In this document: positions 10,869 through 24,332 of the stretch, in pieces | Layout: every line of letters begins with the position of its first letter | Numbering within the stretch: the stretch's first letter is position 1 | Assembly (NCBI RefSeq): GCF_028554725.1 | Contig: NC_071671.1 | Coordinates: 66,582,001 to 66,646,000 of the forward strand | Origin: Zeugodacus cucurbitae | Taxonomy: Eukaryota; Arthropoda; Insecta; Diptera; Tephritidae | DNA length: 64,000 nucleotides | Direction of reading: 5' to 3' | Made by a program: the position numbers and the translations under genes | Notes under the pieces: generated by a model | Told to the model about the DNA's origin: nothing | The model's database searches: none | What the model saw: the letters and a program-made list of their open reading frames with translations, nothing else

Positions 10869-11072
10869 TTAAATATTCTGTGAAAGTGTTCTGATTTATT
10901 TATTTAACATCAGTGGCAATAAATAAAGCATAATAAACGGTGGTTTAGTGCACTGAATAGCAAGCTTAACTTGTGGATTAACTTGGATTTGATATTTCGG
11001 ATTTTATTTCCACATCGTTCCCATTGTTAAATGAATAGTGACTGCATGCTGTGGATATTTCAGTGAAAAAAG
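10869..11072 (+). other. Candidate untranslated internal exon, 204 bases
   Basis: The segment is preceded by a long pyrimidine tract ending TTTGCAG (10868) and followed by AAAAAAG then GTAAGT (11073 on), a near-perfect donor. It is not open in any frame; upstream ATGs give only very short peptides (for example at 11031). It would therefore be a 5' untranslated exon of a gene on the + strand whose coding part lies outside what I can recognise. Chance pairing of good acceptor and donor signals over 204 bases is possible in 64 kb of AT-rich DNA. Confidence 0.4.
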
Positions 11073-12100
11073 GTAAGTGGCATCCAAATATTCTTAACTT
11101 TCTTTATAATTTATTTGCTATTTTTGAATGACGAAACGAACAAACAACTCGTATAAATTAACAAATTTAATAAAAATGGGAAATAAAGCGTATTTATACC
11201 TGAAATGAGGTATTCTTACATTAAAGCTTTAGATTCTACCACATTAATGTTTCTTTTTTATTTTATTCATGCCTAATGAACCTTCCTGCACTCGCTAAAA
11301 GCTTTGCGTAGAGCACTCTGTATTCAAAGTACCATCATTTGTAATAGGCTTAGTAATCAATGGACGCAGTTACCAAGTAACAAAGGTTAATCACCTTTAA
11401 TTATTCTCTCGTAAAGGTAGTTTGCTTCTTGCTTTATAATGTACTTGATTTCTTGCCGGCACTAGCAGTTGCACAGCCTTGAATAGCAACAAGAGTATAA
11501 AATCAATATGTTTGCTTACAGCAAATTCCCTTCAAAGTATAACTGTTTTCGCACAGTCAGTTATGGCACAGTCTCCCCACAACTTTGCATGACTTTGCAG
11601 TAGATGTGCGGCTATTTTCCTAACAAATTCTCTCGCTTCTTTTACTACACTTGCCATATGTTTGCTTAATCACCCACCGTAGGCATACAACCCCCAAGGC
11701 TGGACCAGGCGGGTGTTGCTCATCGCACTTGCTGGGCAAATAAATATTTAATTCTGCAAGATAAATACAATACTTTATATACACATGTACATAGTAAAAT
11801 ATATGTATGTATATAAATCGGTATGTGTGGGGTGTTATGTCTTCCCAAGACTAATGTCCTCTTGGAGTTTTACAATTGAAAACAAAAGCATGGGATATAC
11901 TCGTATTCATTGAAATACAATTACTTCAGAATATGCTTTTCTACGCAGTTACCGCTATGTTTTATGGAAATTATTCACAAATGTTGAGTCACACTTGTAA
12001 TCGAATTAACTTGCTTATATTTTCTTGCGAAATGTAGTACGAGTATATGTATGTAAGGCAAAGTAGCTGGGAAGTCATTAATTAAGCTTATTATGAGATA
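11073..12100. other. Non-coding stretch
   Basis: Nothing recognisable beyond ACATATGT-type words near 11770-11825. If the preceding segment is an exon, this is the start of its downstream intron. Confidence 0.5.
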
Positions 12101-12640
12101 GAGTTGCCACCCATAAAAAACTGGGCAAAAAACTGGCTGTATTATAAAAAATTTTAAAAAGTAAGTAATTTTTAAATCTTTTTGGAAAATATACCTGAAA
12201 TATTTAGTGCGCATATATTTTGAAATAGAGTTGCCACCTAGTCTGAATGGGAAACTTTAGTAAAATCCTACAAAATGTTTAAAAAAATGTGTCCGAGAGA
12301 CTCTTTAATAGATAGACTCAGAAAGTATGGAAATATTTCGCTATTTCTACCTTTTATGCATATACAGGAACAGAGTTGCCATTTATTTATCTTGAATATA
12401 TTGAGTAAATTGTTTCAATATGAGCGCCAAACAAAAAGTAATGAACAAAGTTCTCCAAAAATTGTTTCCAGTACTTTAAATTAGTACAAAGTTAAAAATA
12501 GTGTTGCCACCTTTCGAAAAAAATTAAATAATGAAATTATTACAAAAAATGCAAAAAACTGTAAGCGATCAATATTGCGTTTCGAAGTATTTTTAATACA
12601 CAAGTATTTTAGTACAGAGTTGCCAGATGTAAAAAGTAAA
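12101..12640 (+). repeat. Periodic GAGTTGCCA repeat, five units
   Basis: The word GAGTTGCCA or GTGTTGCCA occurs at about 12101, 12228, 12373, 12501 and 12617, giving spacings of 127, 145, 128 and 116 bases. It is usually preceded by ATA-AGAG/TACAGAG and followed by A/T-rich filler with runs of A and AAATTTT. The filler is poorly conserved, so this is an old degenerate array. Similar arrays on the other strand lie at 22071-22410 and 60775-60895. The 69-codon frame at 12275-12484 is inside the array and not credible as a gene. Confidence 0.65.
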
Positions 12641-14694
12641 ATTTAAATTTATATTTTTCCCTTGAATTGAGTAAAAATAAAATAATATACTTATATATAT
12701 GTAAATTTATTAGAAAATTTATTCAGTACTTAATCTATTTTAAATATGTCAGTTAAGCCATAAATTCCATTTTAGTTAATGTGCTGTGAAGGATATTAGT
12801 CACACGCCATAGATTTTTATTGCGTTGTCTGCACGAAGTTTATAAACTATTGGTGATTTCTACAAAGGATATTGGCTAAACAAGGCAAACACGAGACGAA
12901 GGAAATTCACATTTATAATGTTTTATAGCATTTAGACAGGAAACTATAACGTCACTACGACTAGCAGAGCGAAACCTACAACCATTTATACATATATACA
13001 TACTTTTATACGAAAGCGCTTACAACAAATGCATTACAAATATAAATAAGTAATAAATTCAAGTAAAATTTTCATTTGAATTACCAAAAAGTAAACTTTC
13101 ACCTTGCGACTAAACCAAATCGAATGCACAGACGTCCAGCCAACGCGGGCGAACCGCCACCCTCGCGGGCATAAATGCAGACAAATAAAGTAGACGACGG
13201 CCGATAGCCGACAGCCGATACAGCAACATTTGGACTAACAAAAATATAGCCGGCCATATATGCATACATACATTTGCAGTGCGGATTCGAGCGTAGCGCA
13301 CATTGTGGCGAGCGACAGCCACGCAAGAGCAAACATGGAAACGGAAACCGCCATATAAACAACATGGCAGCAGCGACAGGAGCAACCAAGCAGACAGGCA
13401 GCTGTGAATCAGGATATGCTGGGAAAAATGGCATACGAATGCAATAATAACAACAAGAATCAATTGCAAACGCATGTGGGTGTGTGTGTCTGGTGGGTTT
13501 GTGTCGTCAGTAAAAGCGTCTAAAGTGAAGTGGAGTCATCATTGAGAAATTGAGAGGGTTGAAATTCGACAAATATGCGCAAATAAAGCGACACGCATAC
13601 CAGCATGCATGCACACATTTATGTATATCTGACAAATAAATATACGCCCGCAGCTCTACAGCACTCCCACACACAGCTGGTTTCAGATTCTTTTTTCCAA
13701 TTTTTTTTTTCGATTTTTGTTTTTGCTATATTTTCCTCTGTGTTGCAGCACTTTAATGCATTTGCTGTCGTTATTGTTGTCGTTGCTGCTGGCAAAGCTT
13801 TTACTTTTGCCGCTCCAACAATATTTCTTTGACATTCCCCATCGTCATCAACGGCAGGGTTGCTTGCACTGAAACCTCAAATAAAAAAATATTCCCAGCC
13901 GAAATTTGAGCAAACAAGTGAAGCATTCAATTTCGCTGATACTTTTTCCGTATTTTTTCTCACAGTGACTGAATGCATATTGGTCATCGTAGACACACGA
14001 TATTGGAACGGAAAAAGGTATTATTGATTTTCAAAAGTAATATTCAACGGGTGTTGTGGCTTTGTTTTAGCTCCACATTGCGCGAATTTCAAATTTATGA
14101 TGGGTGAGATTTTTTAACGAAGTTTTATTCAAAAATTTGACTTTTTTGATTCGGCTACACTTCTTATAATTTACTTTATTCTAGAATGCATTAAAGACCA
14201 CCTTGGAAGATCTATATAAATTTTGCCCGAAGCCCAAGTTACGTCGCGTTCTCTCACTTCTTATACTCAGGGAACGAGGAGCAAAGACTTGACTTAGCAG
14301 ACGGGTTGACTAGAACTGTTTGAATAGCACACATCTTTATTTCTCATTAGAAACTTTAAAAAATAAAAAATAGTGAATTATGAAGATCATTTCAAATATG
14401 GAGTTCCATGAGCCCATAATGTCGACTTTATATTTGTCAATGCTTACCCTAATTGGAGAATATTATCGATGGATAATGTGGTCACATCAAATATTGTAAA
14501 TCTATCTTCCGGGAATCATATACTCCCCTATTGCGAGTGTCGACTGCAGGAGATAATCGACTACTGGTGCTATTGTAAGTGTCAATCAATCGCTCAACCA
14601 TCGACTACGATTGATTTTCAATCGCTCATTAGAATATTGATAGTTTTCATTCGTTTTTGAATTTGGTCGATCAAGTTGAACAATAGCAAATTAA
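12641..14694. other. Non-coding stretch with a GC-rich patch and T-rich runs
   Basis: The section 13100-13480 is unusually GC- and CpG-rich for this window and gives two overlapping reverse-strand frames (111 and 121 codons) with Cys/Leu/Ser-rich, non-family composition. It could be regulatory or a first-exon region, but no splice or promoter signal stands out. A TTTTTTTTTT-type run is at about 13697. Around 14500-14640 are clustered ATCGACT and CAATCGCTC words, which resume at 15880 after the Helentron-like insertion. Confidence 0.45.
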
Positions 14695-15875
14695 ACAAGT
14701 AAGGAAGGGCTAAGTTCGGGTGTAACCGAACATTTTATACTCTCGCAATTTATTTATTTAACTTTATTTATATTATATAATACACAATTTGACCCACATA
14801 TTCGTCATATATATTGTATAAAGACCATTGAAAGTTGGAAACCATAATATTAGGTTAGAAGCACCGAGGTCCTCGTGTTCGATTTATGGGACCTTAAAAA
14901 CCTATGGTTCGATTTCGGCGATATTTATTTTTAGTATTTGTGCAAAGTTCTGCACCGATATCTTCGCTAGTACTTACTTAATATATTGTAAAGTAAACGA
15001 TTCAGATCGTCTTCAAAGTTCTGGTATATAGGAAGTAGGCGTGGTTGTGAAGCGATTTGGCCTATTTTCACAACATATCATTGGGAAGTAAGGAAACTAT
15101 TACAAACCAAGTTTCATTGAAATCGGTCGAGTAGTTCCTGAGATACGGTTTTTGACCCATAAGTAGGCGACGCCACGCCCATTTTCCATTTTGTAAAAAA
15201 ATCTGAGTGCAACTTTCATCTGCCATTTCTTATGTGAAATTTAGTGTTTCTGACGTTTTTCGTTAGTGAGTTAACCCACTTTTAGTAATTTTCAACCCAA
15301 CTTTTGTATGGGAGGTGGGCGTGGTTATTATCCGATTTCTTTCATTTTTGGACTGTGTTAGGAAGTGGCTTAAAAAAACGACTGCAGAAAGTTTGGTTTA
15401 TATAGCTTTATTAGTTTGCGAGATATGTACAAAAAACTTAGTAGGGGGCGGGGCCACTTCCCAAAAAAAAATTACATCCAAATATGCCCCTTCATAGTGC
15501 GATCCTTCATACCAAATTTCATAGCTTTATTTATGGCTTAGTTATGGCACTTTATGTGTTTTCGGTTTTCGCCATTTTGTGGGCGTGGCAGTGGTCCGAT
15601 TTTGCTCATTTTCGAAAGCAACCTTCCTATGGTGCCAAGAAATAAGTGTGCCAAGTTTCATCAAGATATCTTAATTTTTACTCAAGTTACAGCTTGCACA
15701 GACGGACGGACGGACGGACAGACAGACATTCGGATTTGAACTCCACTCTTCACCCTGATCACTTTGGTAGATATAACCCTATATCTAACTCGTTTAGTTT
15801 TGGGTGTTACAAACAACCGTTATGTGAACAAAACTATAATACTCTCTTTAGCAACATTTGTTGCGAGAGTATAAA
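14695..15875 (+). mobile_element. DINE-1/Helentron-like repeat, copy B, about 1.18 kb
   Basis: This is the clearest full copy. It starts ACAAGTAAGGAAGGGCTAAG, followed by a hairpin GTTCGG-GTGTAA-CCGAAC and TTTATACTCTCGCAA. It ends with the hairpin GCAAC-ATTT-GTTGC and GCGAGAGTATAAA. Near the 3' end is a run of GACGGACG repeats turning into GACAGACA (15697-15727). There is no gene; frames at 15315-15954 are repeat translations. Its flanks share ATCGACT-rich sequence, showing it split an older local repeat. It is opposite in orientation to copies A and C. Confidence 0.8.
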
Positions 15876-18800
15876 TATAATCGACTCAATCGACTGCTGT
15901 CTATTCTACTGCCAGTCGACACTCTTTCATTTCTGTTTGCTCTTAGTTCCATAATTTATAGAAAAAGAAACGCTTGAGTGTTCACCCAAGTTTTTATGCA
16001 AGCATATCTGGACTCTCTCGGAATATCTCGATCCAAATAGAGGTTTTTTAGATAATCAGCGATTCCACTCAAAACTATACAAGGATGATATTGGGTCTTT
16101 ACAAGCTCCAGTGATCAGTGAGTGAATTCGAATGATATTTTTTCATTAACTTTTATCGAGTCTATGTGTTAAGAAGGTGAATTGACAAAGATATTAAACT
16201 CTGTAGGACTCTAGCATATCTTACGGATCCTAACAGATCGCCGAAAGAATAGCTCTTTTCTATTTTAATGAAAATATTTTTGGAGAAAAGAGCTTCAATT
16301 AGCCGCAACTAAGTTCATCCAAATGCAGAATGATTATAGAGGTATGCACTGCCACCTATGGTCTATTGAGCTCCATCCATATGCATACAGCATGACATTT
16401 GATATGATCACAGCCTTTTATCATGTACCAAAAACAAAAAATAATGTCATGTACCCGCATGAAGTGCAAATCGCTTCACTTGCTTTAAGAACAACGCCTC
16501 ACATACTCACGCTGCCATATTCTTTCATATGTGTATATATTTACAGAAACTCACATACTTCTACCTACACCTAGATACATATATCTATCACGTAAGACAA
16601 CAACGTAGTATACCTATGTAGTACGTTCCCGTGTTAGCCCGTAAATTCACTACTCGAAAATGCCTTGAAGCATGAATGGAACCCAAAATCGCCTGAATGC
16701 TGCGCGCACACACTTTTCAATGCCCTCGCAGGCGTATGTCAGCGAAAATTGCAATAAAAAGAAAATTCCAGAGGCACGCAAAAACACTAAAATCTACAAC
16801 AACGGCAGCTGCTAAATTATGCTGGCGCTTAACGCAAATGCCGCCTGTCATTTGGAGCCGCATGAAGGCAAGTTCATTCCGTTGTTCCACGCAGTAAATC
16901 GCACTGTGGGAAAACAAAAAAGGAATGGTGAATGGAAAGGTCAATGCACTTGAAGTTGCTTGGATTTTGTGTGGAACTGAAATTCGATTGTTCGTTAGAA
17001 CGTTGGAAAGGTCTTTTCTAGGATTGCACTATATTGACTACTAATGGAGGGCAGAATAAGAAAAACAATTTTTTAAAGCGCCTGACTGCCGAGATATTTC
17101 ACCCACAGGAGAAAGTGTTTTTTATCTCGCCTTCTGCCAAAAAACTTTGGCAAATAATGTTCGGCAAAATCTTTAGCCTTATCGTTTGTGTACTAATTGG
17201 ACAGGGTTCTGCAGCCTTATGATTGTGGCGAGATGAACCTGATAAAGTAAAATTAGGGTCGATAGACTTCTCATGTTTCACTCTGAGTCATAAGATCATG
17301 CAGCCCGTCAAGTACTAGTTGTTGTCCATCGATTGTCGAGTTCACGCGAGGTTCGTATATCGAGCGCTCGAGCTCAAGTGGATCACGGACGACCGACTCG
17401 TTCCGAATTCGATAAAATTGGATTTTAAACGTATGAGCTCTGTAGTCTTCAGCGTTTCCAGTGTGGTAGTCTACTCTTCAAGCCATTTTTTTCGACACGA
17501 ATCCAGAGTTAGACCCACTCTCATACATTTCGCAATCTTCACACTAACTTTGGAAGTAGTTAGCGCACAACTAGTCCTTTTATGAGACTATTCTAATATT
17601 TACAAAGACTGAACTCACAACTACATATCTAAATAAATGAGCGTAATGCAATTATAGCGCCAGCAAAATAAATACGAAACCCGTAGAAAACCTCCACCAA
17701 CACATTTCCCACACTAAAAGTCTTCTTCTTCTTTCACATAAAAATACAACCGTTAACAACATACATATATATTATATACGAATAAAGTGTGTACATATGT
17801 TAGCGCGTAGTAAAAAGGACTCAACGTTACAACCATACACTGGCACCAGCTCCTGCGACGAACACCTGAATGACTCATGATTGAGACGTAGTCTAGAAAG
17901 AATTGGTGGTGGATTTTCCTCATTCACAAACTCAGACGCACACGCATACATACATACGCCAGCAATTGCAGTTGACGGCCGCTGGCTGCAAAGTTGAGAG
18001 TTTATTATAAAACGTGTAACCTTCAGCCGAGTTGTTGGGAGTTCGTGCAGTGAGCGTGTTGGAGTGGCTGCCGGCTGGGAGTTGCTGAGTTGGCAGCTAT
18101 CAAGTGTGCTAAAGGGGATTAAAGTAAAGTAAAGCGCATGAAGCATTTGTATTGCTCCGGTTGTTGTTGTTCTCACTGTTGTTGTTCGTATTTTTCAACA
18201 ACCACCCCTATTTGATGCGCCCGTCGTCCCAGTGCAGCGGCGAAAACGTGTTTTAATACAATAACAGCACTATAACAGAGTACAGCACCAAAAGCATAAT
18301 CCATGAATTTCAACATTAACAACAACAGAGCATGCGCATACAAATAAACAAACGCATAAATATGTATGTACACTATAGTAACCGAGTAAAATTGTTTGTA
18401 GTATATGCCACCGGCGTGGCAAAGGACATGTGCCGGTGGAAAAGTGTACGCCAGTAGAGGAAGAAGAAGCGGCAGCAGCAGCCTGCATAAAGTAAACACT
18501 AAGGCTCGCGGCAGCTAGAAAACCACCCTGCGTTTGTTGGAGCGTCATGCTGTTGGCGTTGCACTTCACTTCCACCCTGTCTGGGCGGCAGTCGGCGTTG
18601 CGCCGCTTCTAATTTCCCTCGTACGTTCCAGTGTCAATAAGCAAATAAGTGTTTGCCTTGAATTTGCTGAAGAGTTCTCATAACAACATGCTTATTTCGC
18701 TTTGGCAGCAGCAGCAGGCTCTGGTTCTCTAGTAAACAGATATACGCACACACACATATCCAAATGTATTATATATGTAAGTAATTGTATGCGAGCTCTA

Positions 18801-21800
18801 TTAAATCACTGTCACACTGCTGCCAGTAGAGTTGCCAACAATATATTCAAATTTTATTTGCATTTGCCCTGTTGTAGTTGTAGTTTTGACCTATGATTCA
18901 GGCGGCTGTCTGTGTACACATTAAACTCAAATTCAAATAAACATTGCATATGCTTAGGCGTGTATGCGTGTATTCGTGCATTTTAATTGTGTGTGTTTAT
19001 AGCTTCATAATAATGTTGAACATTGTCTGCACATTTGCTGCCATTGTGGTGTGGTTTATGCATTTGTAATTTGCCTGAGTGTGCGTCGCACCCTCACCTC
19101 CACCCTTACCCTCGGTGGTTTTCTATATTGTTAGTCGGCACATGCTACTATATCCATATGTATTGGTTAGTCCTTTCCGCATTTTCAATACATTTTGTTC
19201 ATCCGTATGTCACTCCCGACCATCTGGCGCCCGATTTACATACGTACAAATGCGCCACAGGATATGCTCTCGCCTTCTCGCATTAAAAATTTAATTTTAT
19301 AGCTTCGGTGAAACACTAACCAATATTATGAGCCGCGATTTTCTAACTAGTTAATAGTTAATTTGTATGCATTACTGCTGCTAAATATGCAATATTTCAA
19401 TAAAAAGCCATAGAAATTTTAGAAAATTACCGATAATCAGAGACTGGCCATTATAAGTTGGGCCCTAATGAATTTGAACCACTGTCAATGTTTTATATCA
19501 GATAAAGTAAATTTGTCATGGCAAAAATGAATTCTGAGGTTATCTGATTATTGTTTTGCGCCTGCTGCCAGGTGAAAGTTTGTTTTATCAATAACTGCGT
19601 TTTAACACATAGATTTGCTAGTTAGCTTGGTGTCGTCAGCAACAACCCAGACAACCAGTTTTTTTCAGTAGACCTTTTGTTTTAAAGGTTTATTGGTGAT
19701 ATTTTTGATCACCTCATCGCTCCAATTGAAGCGTGATTATATAGTATAATGAAAGCTTCGGAACTTTCAAGTTTAAGTGAAAGCTCTTTTGGCTGATTTT
19801 GTACATCTCACGATTTCTGCCTAAAAGAGAGACGGTTTTAAGTGTTCCAATTGAATTTTGGCCTTTATATGAAGTACATATCTATGTCAATTGTTTCCCT
19901 ATTCTTAATCAAATATTTAGAATAATGAGCTTTTGAGCTTTAAATCTTCTCATCGTGGTGAAGTATGGTTAGCATAGAAATGTTAATATCTGCTTTCACT
20001 ATCCATTAACCAGTTAAATTAGTATATGTATCCATACATTACTTAAGCTGTGGTCTTAATATAAACAGCTTTAATGAGCTTTCACGCCACTAGTTATAAA
20101 AATTACTCCATAGAATTAGTTGTAATTTTACTGCTCATTCACTGGCTTTAACCTTTCGAGAACTAATCAGAATACTCCAAGTTCTATACCACAGAAGCCC
20201 TAAATATGATAGAACAGAAAATAGTGGGTGCTACGAATAAATTTACAACGTATTCATTCTAACGTATTCAAACTAACCTTGATGAAGATAGCTACAGTAC
20301 TAGAGTACTTTAAAGTATTAATTTTGTAGATATTTCAATTACATTCTCAGGCTTTGTGCGACCTCTATCGTTTCAAGAGAGTATATCGAGTAATCGATTA
20401 AAAATTATAGTATAAATTATTGCATCAAAAAGTCAATGACCTAGTAATAGAACAACGCTACTAATACATTAATTTTCCAATTTTAATAAAAATTGGTGTT
20501 ACTTGCAAAACTCTTGCAATCATTTCCACCTGTAATCAACGAAAATTCTCTGCTAATCCCAGACACTTCCTTACACCAATTTATTTTCAACATTTTCGCC
20601 AATTAACAAGCAATCAATTGTGCACGCATTTATTGCTGTTCTCTGCCTTGTACACGGTTCCCCAATTGCCAATCAAATCTAATTTAAAATTTGAAAATAA
20701 TAAACACCAAAAGCAGCGTAATAATTTCCAACTGCTTATTTGTGCAATCGAGCAGACACAGAGCATCGGTTTGGAGAGCCTTCGAATCTGCATGCCTGAC
20801 GCACCACCCAAAAAGTGGCGGCTTCAAGCGAACTGCTTACACCGAGGCGAGACTGGCTGCAGCGCAAACAACCCTGAATGTATTGCTGACGTTCGTCCTT
20901 TAATGAAATCTCAAATTTATCGGTGGCTGCAGCACAATTTTTGGCGGATTGTGTGTGATGTATGTAGAGTTTAGGGCAAGCAGCCAGGAGTGGTGATGCG
21001 TCGGTGGGAGGTGTGGGGGTGTGTAGCGCTGGCTGGTACAGCTAAGTTGGAAATCATAGAAACCAAATAAAGTTGTGTGTGGTGAATGCAAAAATTATTG
21101 CTGTGCGTGAGCTTATGCAAATGAATGTATGTGTGTGTCTTACATTTTCTGGCATGCCAGTGTTGCCAGATATAAAGTAATTGCACTGAAAACGGCATAT
21201 GTAGTGAATATATTTAATTTTAAATGAACATTTTATTTTTAACACTATTTGAAACATTGCCAAGTAGTTTCCTATCAAATAACTCCTATGGTAAATCCAC
21301 CAAAAAAGTGTATTCAAGCAAAATTCAAAAAATTAAAAATGTTAGTCCCAAGTATTTCTACAAATGCCAAGACGACTTCATTACACATTACACATTACTC
21401 CCACGAATATAATTCACTCCCACTCCCCAACACTTGACATATCTAGCTGTGTCTGACTGCACTTGTAGAATTAAGGGTAACAAATTACAATGTCGGCGAA
21501 AATTGAGGGTGAAAATTGGTAATTGAAGTTGTGCTACTTAAGTATGTGGTGGGAGTTTGAAATAAAGATGAAAGCAAACTGTTGAAAATTATATAAATGT
21601 AAAGTAATTTGTCAGCATTTGTAGACGAAATAAGATAACACCATGGAATGCCAGCAAGGAACTGACTGGCATATCAAGTGTGTTGGATATATATATAATA
21701 TTTAGATATATATAAATGTATAATTGTATGTAATTTGAATGCATGAAGGGGTTAGTAGAGCTGTTTGCATTACAACTTGGTCTCAAATGACAACTGCAGG

Positions 21801-22070
21801 CTGTGGGGTGCAACGAAAAATACTATTTCAACTGGGAAATTAAATTGTGGGCAGTGGTGAAGTCCCTTACAAAAATTCTTACAAATGTAAAAGTGTAAGT
21901 GTCGTGGGATTTGTCTTTAGTATTTTAACCCCAAATCAACAATTTTCGCTTACATAAGTGTTAATAAGTACCACCCTCATCAGCAAGAAAAATAATTAAC
22001 GTCCGAAATAACACTTCAAACATCTTTCGTTTGATACCAATATTGTACTATTTAATTTGTAAATATCAAA
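15876..22070. other. Long non-coding stretch
   Basis: No recognisable gene or transposon in 6.2 kb. Open frames of 60-134 codons overlap on both strands and match nothing I know. The part 17900-18620 is GC-richer and contains a TATAAAA at 18006-18012, but no initiator was found at the right distance. Single GTTGCCA words occur at about 18830 and 21170. Scattered ACATATGT and CA/TG runs are present (for example about 21130). The rest is plain AT-rich sequence. Confidence 0.45.
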
Positions 22071-22410
22071 CCTAGTGGCAACCCTTGTCTAAAATATGTT
22101 AAACAAAAATATATATAAAAATATAATTCTAAATCAAGTTTTTAGCAATTTAATATAAAAAGTTTTTTAACAGGTGGCAAATCCTCATAATTTTTTAAAG
22201 GATAAATTGTTCTACATCTCTTTTCAAATACCCCAAAAAGGGGTATTTAAAAAAAAAAATTGCTTCAAAATTTCAAGCAGTTGGTAACCCTACTCAAGGA
22301 TTTGCTCTATAAAAATCTTTAAGAAGACCGTTTTAGGATGTTTATTTTATTATATTATAAATTGTAACAATTTCATTGAATACGTCATTTTAAACAATTG
22401 GCTATCCTAC
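22071..22410 (-). repeat. Periodic GTTGCCA-type repeat, reverse orientation, about four units
   Basis: Reading the + strand, TGGCAACCC, TGGCAAATCC, TTGGTAACCC and TTGGCTATCC occur at about 22076, 22174, 22282 and 22399, with spacings near 98, 108 and 117 bases. They are separated by A/T-rich filler containing AAATTTT-like words. This is the complement of the array at 12101-12640, with more divergence in the last two units. Confidence 0.5.
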
Positions 22411-24332
22411 TTTATAAAAACTTTCTAGCTTATTCTCGGTTTGCCGTATTCTAAACATGACTTTCTTTTCAGCATACAAAAATATTATATATGCTCTAAA
22501 TTTTTATGAGAAGCCGCACATAAATTTCCTTCACTTCTTCATCATCAACTCCAGCAACTATTATTTGCAGCCATTTGTGACCTACATCACGTCCCTGCGA
22601 TGATGTCTATCACCCTCAGCCAAGTCTCCTAAATGTGTATGCCTGTGCCGCCGCAGGCTTATCTTTATCCCCATTTAGCATACTAAATTTTGAAATTTAT
22701 CGCCCTGCGAGTAGAAGAATTGGGTCAATTGAAATTATTTTATAGCCAAATTGTTTTTGGCGTCGCTTGGAAATTAGATAATCATAAATGTCAATATAAA
22801 TCAACATATTGGCGCTCTGCTTTCCTTTTTACACAAACACACAAAATTACAAATAGTTTTGGCGCATTTACATAATTGTGCATTAGTGGCATGAAACACA
22901 ACAAAAAAATTAATAATAATAATTTATAGCATATTTACTTTTGTAATAATTCAATTTATTCATTTTTTTCAGTATATTTTTTTCTGCCAGCAATTTGTTT
23001 TTAAACTTTCGCTTCACTTAGCAATTTGTAAATTTTTGTAAATAAATTAGTTGCACTTTTTTTGTGCGGCCACTCGAAATTGTTATTTATTGCTACTTCC
23101 TGCCTCAGGTTGTGGCAAATTGTATGCTAATGAATGCAATATTTATTTTGTTGTTATATCGGATTACTTAATTCTAATAATGCCTTCATAAAATAAATAT
23201 TCGAATTTATACAGTTTTTGTTTGAACAGGTAATTTTGCTTTTACATATATTTAAATTAACTGTATACATTACAGGGCGATGGTCAGTGCGATTTTTTAT
23301 GGCATGCGCTTTAAGAGAGAGAGAAAATTTTATACAAATATTTGGAATCAATCATATCTATGCCATACTCGCTATAAACAAGTGGTGATGCTTTAATTAA
23401 CATAAACATTTTATTTCAGTTATATTTAGTGATACGATTTTTTAATCGATTAAGTCGATATTTTTGAAATGAAACTGTAATAAGCTCGATAAAAATTTAT
23501 TTTTTAGAAAGATTGTAACTGATAAGCCACTTCAGTAGGTGTCAATGAAGTAGATTTGTAATGAGAATATATTTTGAGCTGAACAATCAGCTATATCCCT
23601 ACTAAACCCGATCAAATTATTTAAGTCCAAAAGTTATTGAAAGGTAATCGATACTAATTTCAAATGTGTGTAAAATTTGTACTGGACGAACTCGTAAAAT
23701 TTTTGATAGACACCTCGTATATATCTACCAATAGTTTGCTTAATCCGGACAACAAAATCTCAAATGGATTTGTACATTCAAATATTTTGGCAGCTGTCTG
23801 CTGCTACAGCCTTCATACACTCAATGATTCTAATTATCTAACCGAGCATCGAAGAACTATAATTGCCTAGGTACCTGGCAGTAGTCGGTGAAATTATTGC
23901 CAAATCATGACTGATTAAATTGGCTGTGTTATTGACATCAACTACTTTCCAACTACATATACATATATACAAGAGTATATTTGAATAAATATGCTTTGTC
24001 ATATTTAGCAATAAATCTGTTTACACACACATACAAGCACAGTGTTTTTAGGTTGAAAGGGTAGGGTGAGACTAAGCTGTTTATGTTGCATAGTTACTGC
24101 TCTCTTAGTATTACAAACATTAAATTTAATGCATAAACTATATACATATGTACGTACTTAATTGTATTTTGTATGTATGTATGTGTATGTGAAATTTTAT
24201 TATCAAATTGATAAATGACTGCGTAAGTAGAAAAAATGCTTTGTCACATTTGTTTGAATTAATTAAATGTCCTTTAATGATGATAAATGTTTTTGTATAT
24301 ATTGCTATCTGTATAGGTAAGTATGTATGTGT
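22411..24332. other. Non-coding stretch
   Basis: No gene recognised. AT-rich with ACATACAT/ATGTATGT words near 24140-24190. The open frames here (60-68 codons) have no support. Confidence 0.5.

Noticed and set aside
13099..13475. Two overlapping reverse-strand frames of 111 and 121 codons
   Set aside because: Explained by a locally GC-rich patch with few stops; peptide sequences show no family features.
18006..18060. TATAAAA box at 18006 as a core promoter
   Set aside because: No convincing initiator about 30 bases downstream; a CAGT occurs at 18048, too far. TATAAAA is common by chance in AT-rich DNA.
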